Positions 16,150-25,209 of a DNA stretch of 64,000 nt are shown here, piece after piece (within the stretch, counting starts at the first letter, position 1; every line of letters begins with the position of its first letter). The notes beneath the pieces are model-generated. The model was given only the letters and a program-made list of their open reading frames with translations. It made no database searches and was not told where the DNA came from. Location: contig WRLV01000001.1 in the NCBI GenBank assembly GCA_009777445.1, forward strand, positions 35,222 through 99,221, given 5' to 3'. Both the position numbers and the translations under genes were made by a program. Source of the DNA: Oscillospiraceae bacterium. GTDB lineage: Bacteria > Bacillota > Clostridia > Oscillospirales > Ruminococcaceae.

Positions 16150-17202
16150 TTAGCTTTTCGTTATAAGATTATACGGGAAGGCTTTTTTTGCCTTAATTGC
16201 TTCGGTGTCATCGCTAAAGTTTTCTGCTGAATTTTTCTTTAAGAAGAACCCGAATCCCTTGCTTTCTTTTTCGTTTTCGCCGTCAGAATCGATTTCAATT
16301 GAACTTGTTGAGGACAGTTTTTGCTTTTCGGGTTTAGCCCCAAATATTTCGGCGAGACCTTTTTCAAGGCGAAACTCACCGCTATCGGTTTCAGAGTCGT
16401 TTTCTGTTTCATTGCGCGAAACTGACTTGAAGGTTTTTGTTTTGTCAATTTCCGAATTGTCTGTTTCCGGCTCGTTGGTTTCTGTTTTGACGACTTCTGG
16501 CTTATCGGGCTCTGCTTTAGGGGCTTTTGCGACCGGCGGCTCGCTGACTGTCCTGGGGGCAGCTTCTGCCTTGGTTTTCTTTAGGGTTTCGCCGCCTGCT
16601 TTATGTTCAAACAAGGTTTTTTTAATATAATCGTTTTTGTATTTTTCGGGCATTTCGATTATGTCATCGCTGACACGTTTTAGTGCCGCAATTATTTTTT
16701 CTCTGAACTCATTGACTTCTGTTTCTGTTTGATATAGCAGTTCGCGTTGAATATCGTTTTGAACTTTAAGGTCGTCTGAGATTTGTTTTGCTTTTTCTCT
16801 TGCCGTGCTTATAAGTTCTTGTGCTGTTTCTTTCGCTTCTCTCTCTAATGTCTCGTTTTCTTGAATAAGCTGTTCTTTGTCGCTTGCTAACTTAGCTAAT
16901 ATTGTGTCTTTTTTCTCATTAGCATCGTTGACGAGTTTTTCAGCTTTTTCTTTTGCTTCGGCAACCACTTTGTTCCCTTGTTTTTGCGCGCCGAGCAGTG
17001 CATCTTTTAAAGCGTCTTCATCGTTTCTGTATTTACGAACTTCGTTCTTTAAAACCTCAAGTTTTTTCTTCAAAGTTTCATTGTCATCATTTAACTTTCT
17101 AAAGTCGTTAGCAACTTCCACTAAAAACGACTCTACCTCATCGGCATCATAGCCTTTGAAGCTCTTTTCAAACCTGCGTTCTCTAATTTCGCTCTCTCTC
17201 AT
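16150..17202 (-). CDS. divIVA: DivIVA domain cell-division/polarity protein
   Basis: A 350-aa DivIVA/GpsB-type protein. The N-terminal membrane-curvature-sensing domain is clear (RRFEKSFKGYDADEVESFL), followed by a long coiled coil (residues 30-190). The C-terminal half is a disordered Pro/Glu/Lys-rich tail, longer than in Bacillus DivIVA, ending in a short conserved-looking piece. ATG 17202 was chosen because the DivIVA motif starts there and the leader GAGAAGGGAGAAGTCTAAAAAC precedes it. It sits between sepF and lspA, the normal Firmicutes arrangement, although ylmG, ylmH and ileS are missing from the cluster. Confidence 0.92.
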   Translation of the reverse strand: MRESEIRERRFEKSFKGYDADEVESFLVEVANDFRKLNDDNETLKKKLEVLKNEVRKYRNDEDALKDALLGAQKQGNKVVAEAKEKAEKLVNDANEKKDTILAKLASDKEQLIQENETLEREAKETAQELISTAREKAKQISDDLKVQNDIQRELLYQTETEVNEFREKIIAALKRVSDDIIEMPEKYKNDYIKKTLFEHKAGGETLKKTKAEAAPRTVSEPPVAKAPKAEPDKPEVVKTETNEPETDNSEIDKTKTFKSVSRNETENDSETDSGEFRLEKGLAEIFGAKPEKQKLSSTSSIEIDSDGENEKESKGFGFFLKKNSAENFSDDTEAIKAKKAFPYNLITKS

Positions 17203-17230
17203 GTTTTTAGACTTCTCCCTTCTCGATTTA

Positions 17231-17674
17231 TTAATACATATCGGTGGTAGCGGCACTTTCAAGGTCTTCAATTATTTCACCCGAAATGTCAACATCATAT
17301 GGTGTCAGCATGTACATGGCATTGCCGATTCTTTTAAACTTTCCGCCCGTTGCATATGTCGCGCCGGCAAAAAAGTCAAGAAGGCGGCAGGTTGTTGCCT
17401 TATTTGTGCTATCAAGATTAAGCACTATCGCTTTTCTTAACTTAAAATAATCAATAATTTCACAGCCATCTTCATACTTTTGCGGCTTAAACACCACGAT
17501 TTTAAGCTGAGTCGTCACAGGGACACTCACCTCTCTGTCATAATTGCTCGGGTCAGAATCATGCCTACGCCTTTGCATTGACGAGATATCGTCAAAATAA
17601 TTTTGTTCGTCCACCACCTGCTCCTCTTCATCGGTTCCGGTGAACTTACGCATAAATTCTTTGATGCTTGCCAT
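17231..17674 (-). CDS. sepF: Cell division protein SepF
   Basis: SepF tethers FtsZ filaments to the membrane and bundles them into the Z-ring. The 147-aa protein has an N-terminal amphipathic helix (MASIKEFMRKF), an acidic linker, and the SepF core with the conserved VVLNL-like strand (KAIVLNLDSTNK) and RLLDFFAGATYATGGKFKRIGN. The start at ATG 17674 restores the membrane-anchoring helix at the very N-terminus. It lies directly downstream of the YggS gene, as in most Gram-positive genomes. Confidence 0.95.
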   Translation of the reverse strand: MASIKEFMRKFTGTDEEEQVVDEQNYFDDISSMQRRRHDSDPSNYDREVSVPVTTQLKIVVFKPQKYEDGCEIIDYFKLRKAIVLNLDSTNKATTCRLLDFFAGATYATGGKFKRIGNAMYMLTPYDVDISGEIIEDLESAATTDMY

Positions 17675-17701
17675 CTTAACACCATTCCTTTTCAATAAAT
17701 T

Positions 17702-18361
17702 TTAAGCATTCTGTCTAAAGAGCGCGGAGCCGAGCCTTACAATGTTCGCGCCGTGCTTTATGGCGGCTTGATAGTCGCCAGACATTCCCATAGACAATAT
17801 GTCGGCATTAAATTTTGCCTTTAATTTTTGAAACAGCCCGTTCATTCTCTCAAAATAGCGTTCACTGTTCATTGGTGGTGGGATTGTCATAATGCCTCTA
17901 ACTCTGAGGTTTTCAAAGGCGTTAAGTGTGCTTATGAATTCCTCAACTACGCTATATTCTCCCGAAATTCCGCCTTTAGTCTGCTCATTTGCGATATTTA
18001 CCTCAACGAGAACGTCCATGCTCAGGGAATGTTTCTTCGCCTGCCTGTCTATTTCGGCGGCGAGTTTTAGGCTGTCAACCGACTGAATTAAGTCTACCTT
18101 ATCAATTATATACTTTACTTTGTTAGTTTGCAAGCCCCCAATGAAGTGAATTTCGGCTTTTTTTGTATATTTTTCGCGTTTTGAGAGATATTCTTGCACT
18201 CTGTTCTCGCCTAAAAGCTCTATACCTAAAGAAAGTGCCTTATTCACCATCTCGGGTTCAACGTTTTTTGTCACCGCCATTAAGCGAACCTCGTCTTTGA
18301 TGTTATATTTGAGTTTAGTTTCGTTAATATTGTTGATAATAAGTTTATAATTCTCGTTCAT
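17702..18361 (-). CDS. YggS/YlmE family PLP homeostasis protein
   Basis: This 219-aa fold-type III PLP-binding protein helps control vitamin B6 pools and has no known catalytic reaction. The PLP lysine is in LMAVTKNV, and other family motifs are GENRVQEYLSK, HFIGGLQTNKVK and GMSGDYQAAIKHGANIVRLGSALF. ATG 18361 is used; the nine residues before it overlap the HlyD-like gene's end. It is followed by sepF, the classic ylmE-ylmF pairing. Confidence 0.93.
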   Translation of the reverse strand: MNENYKLIINNINETKLKYNIKDEVRLMAVTKNVEPEMVNKALSLGIELLGENRVQEYLSKREKYTKKAEIHFIGGLQTNKVKYIIDKVDLIQSVDSLKLAAEIDRQAKKHSLSMDVLVEVNIANEQTKGGISGEYSVVEEFISTLNAFENLRVRGIMTIPPPMNSERYFERMNGLFQKLKAKFNADILSMGMSGDYQAAIKHGANIVRLGSALFRQNA

Positions 18362-19652
18362 CGACGATTTTCCCCTCATATAAGTCAACTCCGCTCACCA
18401 TCACTATGTTGTAAAGAGACAGATAACCGGGCTGTTCTGTGGTGTCTTCGACAATCACAAAGTCCTCTTCGTTTAAGAGTATTTTAACTTTAACAAAGAC
18501 TAATTCAACCCCCACCCTGATAAGCACGCCCTGCTCGCCGCTGTCGTTAAACCGCAACGCACTGCGACTTATGCGAAGCCCTTTATAATTATTCATGAGC
18601 AGATTAAATTGCGCTGTGCGGCTTTGCAAAAACTCGTCAGTCAATATATCGCACTCAAAAATTATTATACTATCATCGCCATTTTGGTTAACACTTTTAA
18701 CCCTAACATCAGTGACTTTTGAGCTTGAACCCAAGCGCAACCGCATATCAAGCCCTACATAAACGCCGCGCGTTTGCGCTGAATCGAAAATGCCAACCAA
18801 TTGCCACTTATAATTATCTATCATCTTCCCGATAACGTTGTCGGGGACAGGGAGTTGTGGGTTTCTTATGACTTCTTCGAGCTGTTCTTTCGTAAAATCT
18901 TTAATGTTTTGCGTGTTTATCCTGCCCTCATAGCCGTCAACCTTGCTCACGAAATAGCCGGGGGCATCGGCTATAACATTGCTCGGCAATCTGCTTATCT
19001 GCGCTCTTAATGACGTTATATCGTTGCTAAGCTCAGCCGCTTTGCCGCCAAACGAGTTATATGTACCCCTGACTATTTCTCTTTTGCTGTTGAGAGACAA
19101 GAAGTTATTTTTGAAACTGTTTATGTCCTCAAAATTACCCACAGCCACACGGCTCATAAGTGCGGAATGATTGTTAACGAGTTGATTTGAAAGCGTGTCA
19201 ATTTGTGAGTTGTCGGTGTTTTTGAGGGTTTCGGCATCTTTTAAAATCTTTATCTGCTCTTCAATTTGCGTTATTTTGTTTTGCAACATAATGTCGTTTC
19301 TGCTGTTATAGCTCTTAGCGATAACCGAGTTTTTTGCAAGCTTTGTCCCATCGCGATGGGTATAGGCGATTTCTCCCACGTTAATAACTCTTATAATTGA
19401 CTCATCACGTGCAAAAACACCTTTAAAGGGCAAAGCTTGAGTGGTTTCATAAAGCAACGCCACCTCTGTTCTGTTGGTTGAGGTGAAGTAAGAGACCAAC
19501 CGCGACACAAGCACAACCACAACAAATAGAAAGAACAACATGGGAACGACAAACGTCAACACGCTTTTTCGTCTTGTTTTCTTTCCCTCCTGAGGTGACT
19601 GAGTTCCGACTGCGCCGGTTTTTGCTTTATTAATCCCCAATTTTTCAGACAT
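18345..19652 (-). CDS. HlyD-like membrane protein of the sepF neighbourhood
   Basis: A protein of about 435 aa with a basic N-terminal tail, one membrane helix (about residues 35-60), a coiled-coil hairpin and a beta-rich lipoyl/barrel region typical of HlyD-type adaptors (early [20 protein letters not shown]). No partner ABC transporter is adjacent. In several Clostridia a similar gene precedes ylmE-sepF, so a cell-envelope or division role is possible but unproven. Start is ambiguous: ATG 19652 (AAGGA eight bases upstream), or TTG 19640 by analogy with the leader AAGGGAATGTCTGAAAAA found before other genes. It overlaps the hfq stop. Confidence 0.72.
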   Translation of the reverse strand: MSEKLGINKAKTGAVGTQSPQEGKKTRRKSVLTFVVPMLFFLFVVVVLVSRLVSYFTSTNRTEVALLYETTQALPFKGVFARDESIIRVINVGEIAYTHRDGTKLAKNSVIAKSYNSRNDIMLQNKITQIEEQIKILKDAETLKNTDNSQIDTLSNQLVNNHSALMSRVAVGNFEDINSFKNNFLSLNSKREIVRGTYNSFGGKAAELSNDITSLRAQISRLPSNVIADAPGYFVSKVDGYEGRINTQNIKDFTKEQLEEVIRNPQLPVPDNVIGKMIDNYKWQLVGIFDSAQTRGVYVGLDMRLRLGSSSKVTDVRVKSVNQNGDDSIIIFECDILTDEFLQSRTAQFNLLMNNYKGLRISRSALRFNDSGEQGVLIRVGVELVFVKVKILLNEEDFVIVEDTTEQPGYLSLYNIVMVSGVDLYEGKIVDEREL

Positions 19653-19893
19653 TCCCTTCTTCCTTCTCGAAAACATCGAATATTGTCAATGTTTTAAGCG
19701 GTGCTATGGTGGAAATTGCGTGTTTGTAGATGAGGTTTTGTTTTCCGTCAGAATCTAAAATGACGGTATAGTTGTCAAAGCCTCTAACAGTCCCTTTAAA
19801 CTGGAAACCGTTAGTGATGTAGATTGTGACAGGTATCTTCTCTTTACGCGCTTGGTTTAAAAAGACATCCTGAAGATTTATGTCTTTTGCCAT
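19645..19893 (-). CDS. hfq: RNA chaperone Hfq
   Basis: Hfq hexamers bind U-rich small RNAs and mRNAs. The 82-aa protein has both Sm motifs ([21 protein letters not shown], and the Hfq signature KHAISTI). ATG 19893 follows a GGGGG ribosome site and gives the standard MAKDINLQ N-terminus. It is downstream of mutL and miaA, the same order as in many bacteria. Confidence 0.97.
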   Translation of the reverse strand: MAKDINLQDVFLNQARKEKIPVTIYITNGFQFKGTVRGFDNYTVILDSDGKQNLIYKHAISTIAPLKTLTIFDVFEKEEGNV

Positions 19894-19948
19894 TTTAATC
19901 CCCCCATTCAAAAGGTATTTGATTTAGTATAACATACTTTCTTAAAAA

Positions 19949-20893
19949 TTACCATAGATTTTTAGTATTTTTTATTATTTTTTTTGTTTTTTCATAAATT
20001 TCATTAAAATTTGTGTTATTATCGCTGATTAGCCAGTTGATTCTCTTGTCGCGGCGCAACCAGGTGAGTTGGCGTTTGGCATATCTTCTTGTGCTTTGTT
20101 TTAGGTTTTCGACACATTCTGAGAGGGGGGCAGTGCCATCGATATAGGGTTTTAACTCTTTATGCCCAATCGCCTGCGCCGCTGTCGGGAGTTTCATTCT
20201 TAAAAATGCACGCGCTTCTTCAACCAACCCTGTTTTTAACATTTCGTCAACCCTGCTGTTAATCCTCTCATATAAAAGCGCGCGCGGCGAATAGTCTAAC
20301 CCGATGAGCAAAGGCGCGTAAGGTGAGGGAACAGCGCGGCTTAAAAGCTTATGCTCACTCATGGCTTTCCCCGACATTTTTTGAACTTCAATGGCTCTTA
20401 TAATTCGCGAAAGATTGTTTTCGTGCAATTTTGAAGCTGTTTCGGGGTCTTTTTCTCTGAGTTGTTCCAACAAGGCGCGGTTCCCCTGCTTTTCGGCGAA
20501 CTGCCGCAACTCCTCGCGAAATTCATAGTCGGCACCCGTATCATCGAAAGTTATATTATCAACCAAACAGGAAATATAAAGCCCTGTTCCTCCTGCTATA
20601 ATCGGCAGTTTTCCTCTCAAAGCAATGTCGGCAATTTTCGCCCTCGCCGCCTTAAGATAATCGGCAACAGAAAACGCCGCTTCAGGCTCAGCAAAGCCAA
20701 TTAAGTGGTGTGGCACTTTGCTCAGCTCGTCTGCCGTGGGTTTAGCTGTGGCAATGTCCATGCCCTTATAAATTTGCATTGAGTCTGCCGAAACAACCTC
20801 GCCGTCAAATTCAGCCGCTATGCGAACAGCAAGAGAAGTTTTCCCCGAAGCCGTCGGCCCGCAAACGACAATAATTCTAAACTCGCTGTTCAA
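19949..20893 (-). CDS. miaA: tRNA dimethylallyltransferase
   Basis: MiaA prenylates A37 of tRNAs that read UNN codons. The 314-aa protein has the P-loop CGPTASGKTSLAV at residue 10, SADSMQIYKGMDIATAKP, IAGGTGLYI, and the tRNA-binding QLTWLRRD region. The start is TTG 20893 preceded by GGGGG. It is separated from mutL by 12 bases and precedes hfq, so the three form a conserved RNA/DNA-maintenance block. Confidence 0.97.
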   Translation of the reverse strand: MNSEFRIIVVCGPTASGKTSLAVRIAAEFDGEVVSADSMQIYKGMDIATAKPTADELSKVPHHLIGFAEPEAAFSVADYLKAARAKIADIALRGKLPIIAGGTGLYISCLVDNITFDDTGADYEFREELRQFAEKQGNRALLEQLREKDPETASKLHENNLSRIIRAIEVQKMSGKAMSEHKLLSRAVPSPYAPLLIGLDYSPRALLYERINSRVDEMLKTGLVEEARAFLRMKLPTAAQAIGHKELKPYIDGTAPLSECVENLKQSTRRYAKRQLTWLRRDKRINWLISDNNTNFNEIYEKTKKIIKNTKNLW

Positions 20894-20905
20894 TACACAG
20901 CCCCC

Positions 20906-22750
20906 TTATCTCCCGAACATTTTCTCGATTTCATGTTTCTTTAAAATAAGAACGATTGGTCTTCCGTGAGGGCAAAACCTGATTGACTCGTCTGTCCAAA
21001 CGGCGTTTGCAAGAGCGGCTAAGTCATCGAGAGAGTTCTTGTCATTCGCCTTAATAGCTGATTTACAGGCAATTGAGTGAAGAACATCATCGAAAATTCC
21101 CAAAGAATTTTGCTTCATGGCGGCGTTGCCGGTTTTTAACGTTTGCGCCAATTCAGTTACTAATGCGTTCAAATCCTCACCCAAAAGAAGCGACGGCACT
21201 GCCGCCACCTGCACAGCATATTCCCCCACAACAATAATGTCAAATCCAATCTCTGACAGCAAGCTTAAATTCGCGCTTATGGTGTCAACATCGGCGTTTT
21301 CAAGCTCAATGACTGTTTCTTCCGCCAACAACTGTGACGAGTTCACCAAGCGAGATTTAAGGCTTTCAAACCTTATTCGCTCGTGGGCGGCGTGTTTGTC
21401 TATAAGTATAAAATCATCATCGTTTTGGCAGAGCAGATAGGTTTTAAACAGCTCTCCTATCAGTTTCAACTCGCTTATTTGAGACTCTTCAAGTCGTTCC
21501 TGCCGCAAAATTTCGGGCAATCTTGTTGACTTAAACTGACGTGGCGACACTTCGGGTTGCTTTATTTTTTGCGACTCTTCAATTTGAAATTGCGGCTTAT
21601 TAATTTTTTCTTGTGGAATGTCAAGCGGCGTTGCCGTATAAGCTTGTTTAGTTGAGCTAAACGTGATTTTATTAACATTTTCGCGTGACGGCAGGGTGTA
21701 CTCCCCCTCACCGCTCGTTTGCAAAGTCTCCGCGCTCCTAAAACTGACGGGCTTTTTATTGTCGGCGTTTAGTATAGCGTTTTTGACTGCAAAATATACG
21801 GTATCGAAAATCAAGTTTTCGTTAGAGAACCTAACCTCGGTTTTAGCCGGGTGTATATTAACATCAACGCAGGAAAAGTCAACCTCTATATTTATTATGC
21901 AAGCCGGAAATTTCCCCGTAGGGACAGTCCCCCTAAAACCGCTTTCAACCGCCGCCATTAACGCCAACGATTTTATGTATCGGCGGTTGACATAAAAATA
22001 CTGCATTGTGCGATTCGCGCGCGCGAAATGTGGCGATGAAACATAACCGGTAACATGAACCCCATTTTGACTATATTGCGTTTCAATAAGTCCTGCGGCA
22101 AATTGTTTGCCGAAAATCGCGTATATTGAAGAGTAGATTTGCCCGTCACCGTTTGTAATTCTCAGCGGCTTATTGTCGCGGATAAACCTAAAGCTGATTT
22201 CGGGGTGAATTACCGCCAACTTGTCAACAACCGCTTGAACGGCGTTTCCCTCAGAAACGTCCTTTTTCAAGAACTTGAGCCTTGCCGGTGTATTGAAAAA
22301 CAAATCTCTTATTATAATAGTAGTGCCGTTCGGGCAACCCGACTCATCGTGAGACAGCTCATTTAAACCCTCGATTTTATAACTGCCCCCACGATTAGCA
22401 TTTTGCACCCGCGACATTAGCTCTACTCGCGAGACCGCCGCCACAGATGCCAACGCTTCGCCGCGAAAACCCATAGTCGCTATGCTGTCTATGTCGTCTT
22501 TTCCGCTGACTTTGCTGGTTGCATGGCGCAAAAACGCTGTGGGCAGTTGCTCAAAAGCAATTCCGCAACCATTATCGGTAACACGGATAAAGCTTATCCC
22601 ACCATTCATAATTTCAATGCTTATTGAAGTAGCCCCCGAATCAATCGAATTTTCAACCAACTCTTTCACAAGCGAAGCAGGCCGGTCAATAACTTCACCG
22701 GCAGCGATTAATTCAGAAACATTTTTGCTTAAAACATTAATTACAGGCAT
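20906..22750 (-). CDS. mutL: DNA mismatch repair protein MutL (endonuclease type)
   Basis: A full-length MutL of 614 aa. The N-terminal GHKL ATPase has LVENSIDSGAT, DNGCGI, MGFRGEAL and GRxxN-like regions. A proline/glutamine-rich linker (about 335-430) joins the C-terminal dimerisation domain. The endonuclease motif DKHAAHERIRFE, the ACKSAIKAND-like segment and CPHGRP are intact, so this MutL should nick DNA itself, as expected in a MutH-less organism. mutS is not in the window. It heads the mutL-miaA-hfq run on the minus strand. Confidence 0.96.
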   Translation of the reverse strand: MPVINVLSKNVSELIAAGEVIDRPASLVKELVENSIDSGATSISIEIMNGGISFIRVTDNGCGIAFEQLPTAFLRHATSKVSGKDDIDSIATMGFRGEALASVAAVSRVELMSRVQNANRGGSYKIEGLNELSHDESGCPNGTTIIIRDLFFNTPARLKFLKKDVSEGNAVQAVVDKLAVIHPEISFRFIRDNKPLRITNGDGQIYSSIYAIFGKQFAAGLIETQYSQNGVHVTGYVSSPHFARANRTMQYFYVNRRYIKSLALMAAVESGFRGTVPTGKFPACIINIEVDFSCVDVNIHPAKTEVRFSNENLIFDTVYFAVKNAILNADNKKPVSFRSAETLQTSGEGEYTLPSRENVNKITFSSTKQAYTATPLDIPQEKINKPQFQIEESQKIKQPEVSPRQFKSTRLPEILRQERLEESQISELKLIGELFKTYLLCQNDDDFILIDKHAAHERIRFESLKSRLVNSSQLLAEETVIELENADVDTISANLSLLSEIGFDIIVVGEYAVQVAAVPSLLLGEDLNALVTELAQTLKTGNAAMKQNSLGIFDDVLHSIACKSAIKANDKNSLDDLAALANAVWTDESIRFCPHGRPIVLILKKHEIEKMFGR

Positions 22751-22793
22751 TTTAGATTCCTTTTGTGGTTAATATTACCAAAGGCTTTATCTT

Positions 22794-23105
22794 TTATGAT
22801 TTTTTTGGTGTCAGCGAGAGTTCGTATCCCAAGGCATCAACGTATTTCAGCAGGGTTCTAAGGGTAGGACTTTGTTTTTGTGCAGAACCTTTTTCAATTC
22901 GACTAATTGACTGTTGTGGAAGCCCTGTGATATTATGCAACTCCTTTTGTGTAACTTTGTTAGACTTACGAGCCTCGGCTAATTTTTGCCTAAAAGCGTA
23001 CTCTCTTTCAAATTCGTCATACGCTTTACGTGCGACAGGGTCGGAATCAAGCAAAGCATTTAATTCCTTTAATTCCTCTTCAGGATTTACTTTTATAAAC
23101 GGCAT
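22794..23105 (-). CDS. XRE-family antitoxin, HigA-like
   Basis: A 103-aa protein with a helix-turn-helix DNA-binding domain in the C-terminal half (VTQKELHNITGLPQQSISRIEKG) and a charged N-terminal helix. It follows the RelE/HigB-like toxin gene by 11 bases, the toxin-first order characteristic of HigBA modules. It should neutralise the toxin and repress the shared promoter. It ends 43 bases before mutL, which runs in the same direction, so some readthrough into mutL is possible. Confidence 0.85.
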   Translation of the reverse strand: MPFIKVNPEEELKELNALLDSDPVARKAYDEFEREYAFRQKLAEARKSNKVTQKELHNITGLPQQSISRIEKGSAQKQSPTLRTLLKYVDALGYELSLTPKKS

Positions 23106-23116
23106 ATAGCAACCCC

Positions 23117-23443
23117 CTATATTAAATTTCGCTCTTTTGCTCTTTGAATCGCTTTGTTAAGTTCAAATTGTTCAGCTTTCCCTTTTTGTTTTTGACAAGC
23201 GTGAAGAAAATAAACATTGTCAGCATCGGCGATAACATACATTATACGATTATCGGAAAATTTAATTTCCCATAACTTGCCTTTTAGTTGCCTTGTGTCT
23301 AATCTTTCAAATGCTTCCAACCCGTCTTCGATTATTTTATGTCTTATCCCGTAGCCTGTCGAACGCTCAGAAACAGGTAAAGCACTTAGATATTCTTTAA
23401 TTAAATTTTTGCCGCCTGTGGTTATATAATCAATGATGTTCAT
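23117..23443 (-). CDS. RelE/HigB-like toxin (phage Gp49-like family)
   Basis: A 108-aa protein of the RelE/ParE superfamily, HigB/Gp49-like subgroup: strand-rich C-terminal half with KGKLWEIKFSDNRIMYVIAD and the closing LHACQKQKGKAEQFELNKAIQRA, which matches the typical ending of this family. Such toxins cleave mRNA on the ribosome. The start is ATG 23443, nine bases after AAGGAAG. It is the first gene of the pair and has a consensus promoter. Confidence 0.88.
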   Translation of the reverse strand: MNIIDYITTGGKNLIKEYLSALPVSERSTGYGIRHKIIEDGLEAFERLDTRQLKGKLWEIKFSDNRIMYVIADADNVYFLHACQKQKGKAEQFELNKAIQRAKERNLI

Positions 23444-23465
23444 ACGCAATCTTCCTTACAATCCT

Positions 23466-23494
23466 ATTATACATCATATTAGCTGTATTGTCAA
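23466..23494 (-). promoter_or_regulatory. Consensus sigma-A promoter of the HigBA-like pair
   Basis: On the minus strand TTGACA and TATAAT are exactly consensus, with a 17-base spacer. The transcript would start about 15 bases before the ribosome site. Such a strong promoter is expected to be autorepressed by the antitoxin. Confidence 0.85.
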
Positions 23495-23561
23495 TGGATA
23501 ATCTGTTAATTCCTAATTCACCTCGACACTGTTCTTGCCCTATGGAATAGTATAACATAAT

Positions 23562-24314
23562 TCAAAGACAACTGTCAACTCTCCACTGTCCACTGTCAAC
23601 TGCCGTCAATTGCTCCCCGTTTTCATCGCGACAGATGAGCATTGCGTTGTTGTCTACTGAAATTGCGGTTGTTTGTTTTTGTGTGCCGTCAGGCTCTTGT
23701 GTTGTTACTTTTTGCCCTATTGTTATGCAGTTGTCGATATATTCTTGCCTGTACTCTTTAAAGTCAGAGAAAATCACAGTTTCAAGCTCTTTTAAAATTT
23801 CGCACAAAAGCACGTCAGGCTCGACTCGTTTATCAAAAACGTCACAAAGCCCTGCCGCTTTATCTAAAGCGTTCTTGATAAAAAAATCCGCGTTTTCAGA
23901 GAGGTTGATGCCAATCCCCGAAATAACACTAAAGTTGTCACCAAATGAACGGCTCTCGCATAAGATACCACAGACCTTTTTCGCGCCCTCAAAATCAGGC
24001 GCGGTGAGCAAAATGTCATTCGGCCACTTTATAACCGGAAAGACGGATTTTTTCGGCGTTTCAAAAACTCGCTTGATTGCCCTTAAAACCGCAACGGCGT
24101 TAAGTGCGGTCAGCGGCAGGGGATTTTTGATGTCTTTAAGCAAATATGAAAAGGTGAGTGAGCCTGTCGCGCTGAGCCATCGCCGCTCAAATCTGCCTCT
24201 TCCGTTAGTTTGAACTCGCGCAACCACCACTGTTTTGTGCGGCAAAGAAGAAAGGTTTTCTTTCATATAGTCGTTGGTTGAGCAAAGTTGTTCAAAACGC
24301 AAAACATTAAACAT
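23562..24314 (-). CDS. birA: Biotin--[acetyl-CoA-carboxylase] ligase (no repressor domain)
   Basis: A 250-aa biotin protein ligase. Motifs: CSTNDYMKE near residue 11, the GRGRFERRW biotinyl-AMP loop, KWPNDILL and GIGINLSEN. The N-terminal helix-turn-helix of bifunctional BirA is absent, so it should be an enzyme only. ATG 24314 is chosen; the preceding codons are a leader-like GGAGGTTGCCCGAAAAT. The last 15 or so residues and the stop are encoded by a dispersed heptad repeat (the C-terminus reads LTAVDSGQWRVDSCL), so the SH3-like C-terminal domain has an artificial tail. Confidence 0.93.
   Translation of the reverse strand: MFNVLRFEQLCSTNDYMKENLSSLPHKTVVVARVQTNGRGRFERRWLSATGSLTFSYLLKDIKNPLPLTALNAVAVLRAIKRVFETPKKSVFPVIKWPNDILLTAPDFEGAKKVCGILCESRSFGDNFSVISGIGINLSENADFFIKNALDKAAGLCDVFDKRVEPDVLLCEILKELETVIFSDFKEYRQEYIDNCITIGQKVTTQEPDGTQKQTTAISVDNNAMLICRDENGEQLTAVDSGQWRVDSCL
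23570..23612 (-). repeat. Heptad array at the 3' end of birA
   Basis: On the minus strand this reads as units of the type AATTGACGGCAGTTGACAGT and TGGAGAGTTGACAGTT. It is a short array without a GC hairpin module. It encodes the birA tail. Confidence 0.8.
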
Positions 24315-24346
24315 ATTTTCGGGCAACCTCCGGGAACCCTTTTTAT

Positions 24347-24829
24347 TCAGGGCCTATATTCTACAATATTCATCACAATTTCACCCGCGCTTGATATTTC
24401 GATTATGCCGTATGTCGGTGGGTTTTTGCCCCTTGGGTTGTCAAGTGAGCCTGGATTCATTACATATATGCCGTCAATGAGGGCAGTCTTAAAAACGTGG
24501 GTGTGACCATACAGCGCGATTTCACAGTTGTGATACGCCGCCTTTTCTAAAAGGGTTTCTACCCCCACATCAATGTTGATGTTATAACCGTGGTTGCAAT
24601 AAATGCGGCAGGTTTCAAGGTTCGCCACCAACTCCTCGTCTAAGTCGCCGAAATCGCAATTGCCCTTCACGATTAAAAATTTTTTGTCGGAATGTGTAGC
24701 GGCGACATCGAAAAACTCGTTTTGCCCGTCACCCAAATGAATAAATAAGTCTGCATTTAAATTTTGCTCGACAACGTTATTAAACGCGCGAAAATTTCTG
24801 TGGGTATCTGAAACAACGACAATTTTCAC
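24347..24829 (-). CDS. YfcE/MJ0936-family metallophosphoesterase
   Basis: A 160-aa single-domain phosphodiesterase. Metal ligands are obvious: VSDTHRN, HLGDGQ, VKGNCDF, CNHG and YGHTHVFK, with NPGSLDNPRG. The family hydrolyses phosphodiesters in vitro; the physiological substrate is unknown. The start is GTG 24829, eight bases after GGAGG. It is transcribed from a consensus promoter at 24867-24895, divergently from the 24962 gene. birA follows 32 bases downstream. Confidence 0.92.
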   Translation of the reverse strand: MKIVVVSDTHRNFRAFNNVVEQNLNADLFIHLGDGQNEFFDVAATHSDKKFLIVKGNCDFGDLDEELVANLETCRIYCNHGYNINIDVGVETLLEKAAYHNCEIALYGHTHVFKTALIDGIYVMNPGSLDNPRGKNPPTYGIIEISSAGEIVMNIVEYRP

Positions 24830-24866
24830 TCATAACACCTCCGTTGAATTTCTTAAATATACTAAT

Positions 24867-24895
24867 ATAATACCAAAATAAAACCTTAATGTCAA
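24867..24895 (-). promoter_or_regulatory. Sigma-A promoter of the metallophosphoesterase-birA unit
   Basis: On the minus strand TTGACA and TATTAT with a 17-base spacer, about 40 bases upstream of the GTG start. Confidence 0.75.
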
Positions 24896-24961
24896 TAAAA
24901 TTTCTGAAATCAGGGTTATATTTTATTTTAACAGCAAATAAACTATAAGGAGGAAAATGCA

Positions 24962-25186
24962 ATGACCGGTATGGACAAAATGCTCGACATGCTCAGCGGA
25001 CGTTTGGGAGTGTCCGGCGACACGCTTAAGAACACTATTCAAAGCGGCAACGTCAACAATCTGCTTTCGCAGATGAAACCGAGCGATGCCGCCAAATTCA
25101 AAAGTATGATGAATAATAAAAACGGCATCGAAAAAATAGTGAAATCGCAAATGGCAAAAGACTTGATGAAACAGATGAAAACATAG
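24962..25186 (+). CDS. Small helical protein of unknown function, 74 aa (first of a four-gene module)
   Basis: A 74-aa basic, methionine-rich, all-helical protein, with no membrane segment or known motif. A consensus AAGGAGG ribosome site lies seven bases before the ATG. Similar small proteins occur in Clostridia next to the genes that follow here, but no function is known to me. The next gene begins 23 bases later, and the four genes 24962-26950 appear to be one operon. Confidence 0.75.
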   Translation: MTGMDKMLDMLSGRLGVSGDTLKNTIQSGNVNNLLSQMKPSDAAKFKSMMNNKNGIEKIVKSQMAKDLMKQMKT

Positions 25187-25209
25187 ATTGCAAAGGGGGC
25201 GCATTATTT

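Noticed and set aside
16205-16630. 141-aa plus-strand ORF inside divIVA
   Set aside because: Antisense of a low-complexity Ser/Glu-rich tail; no start signals.
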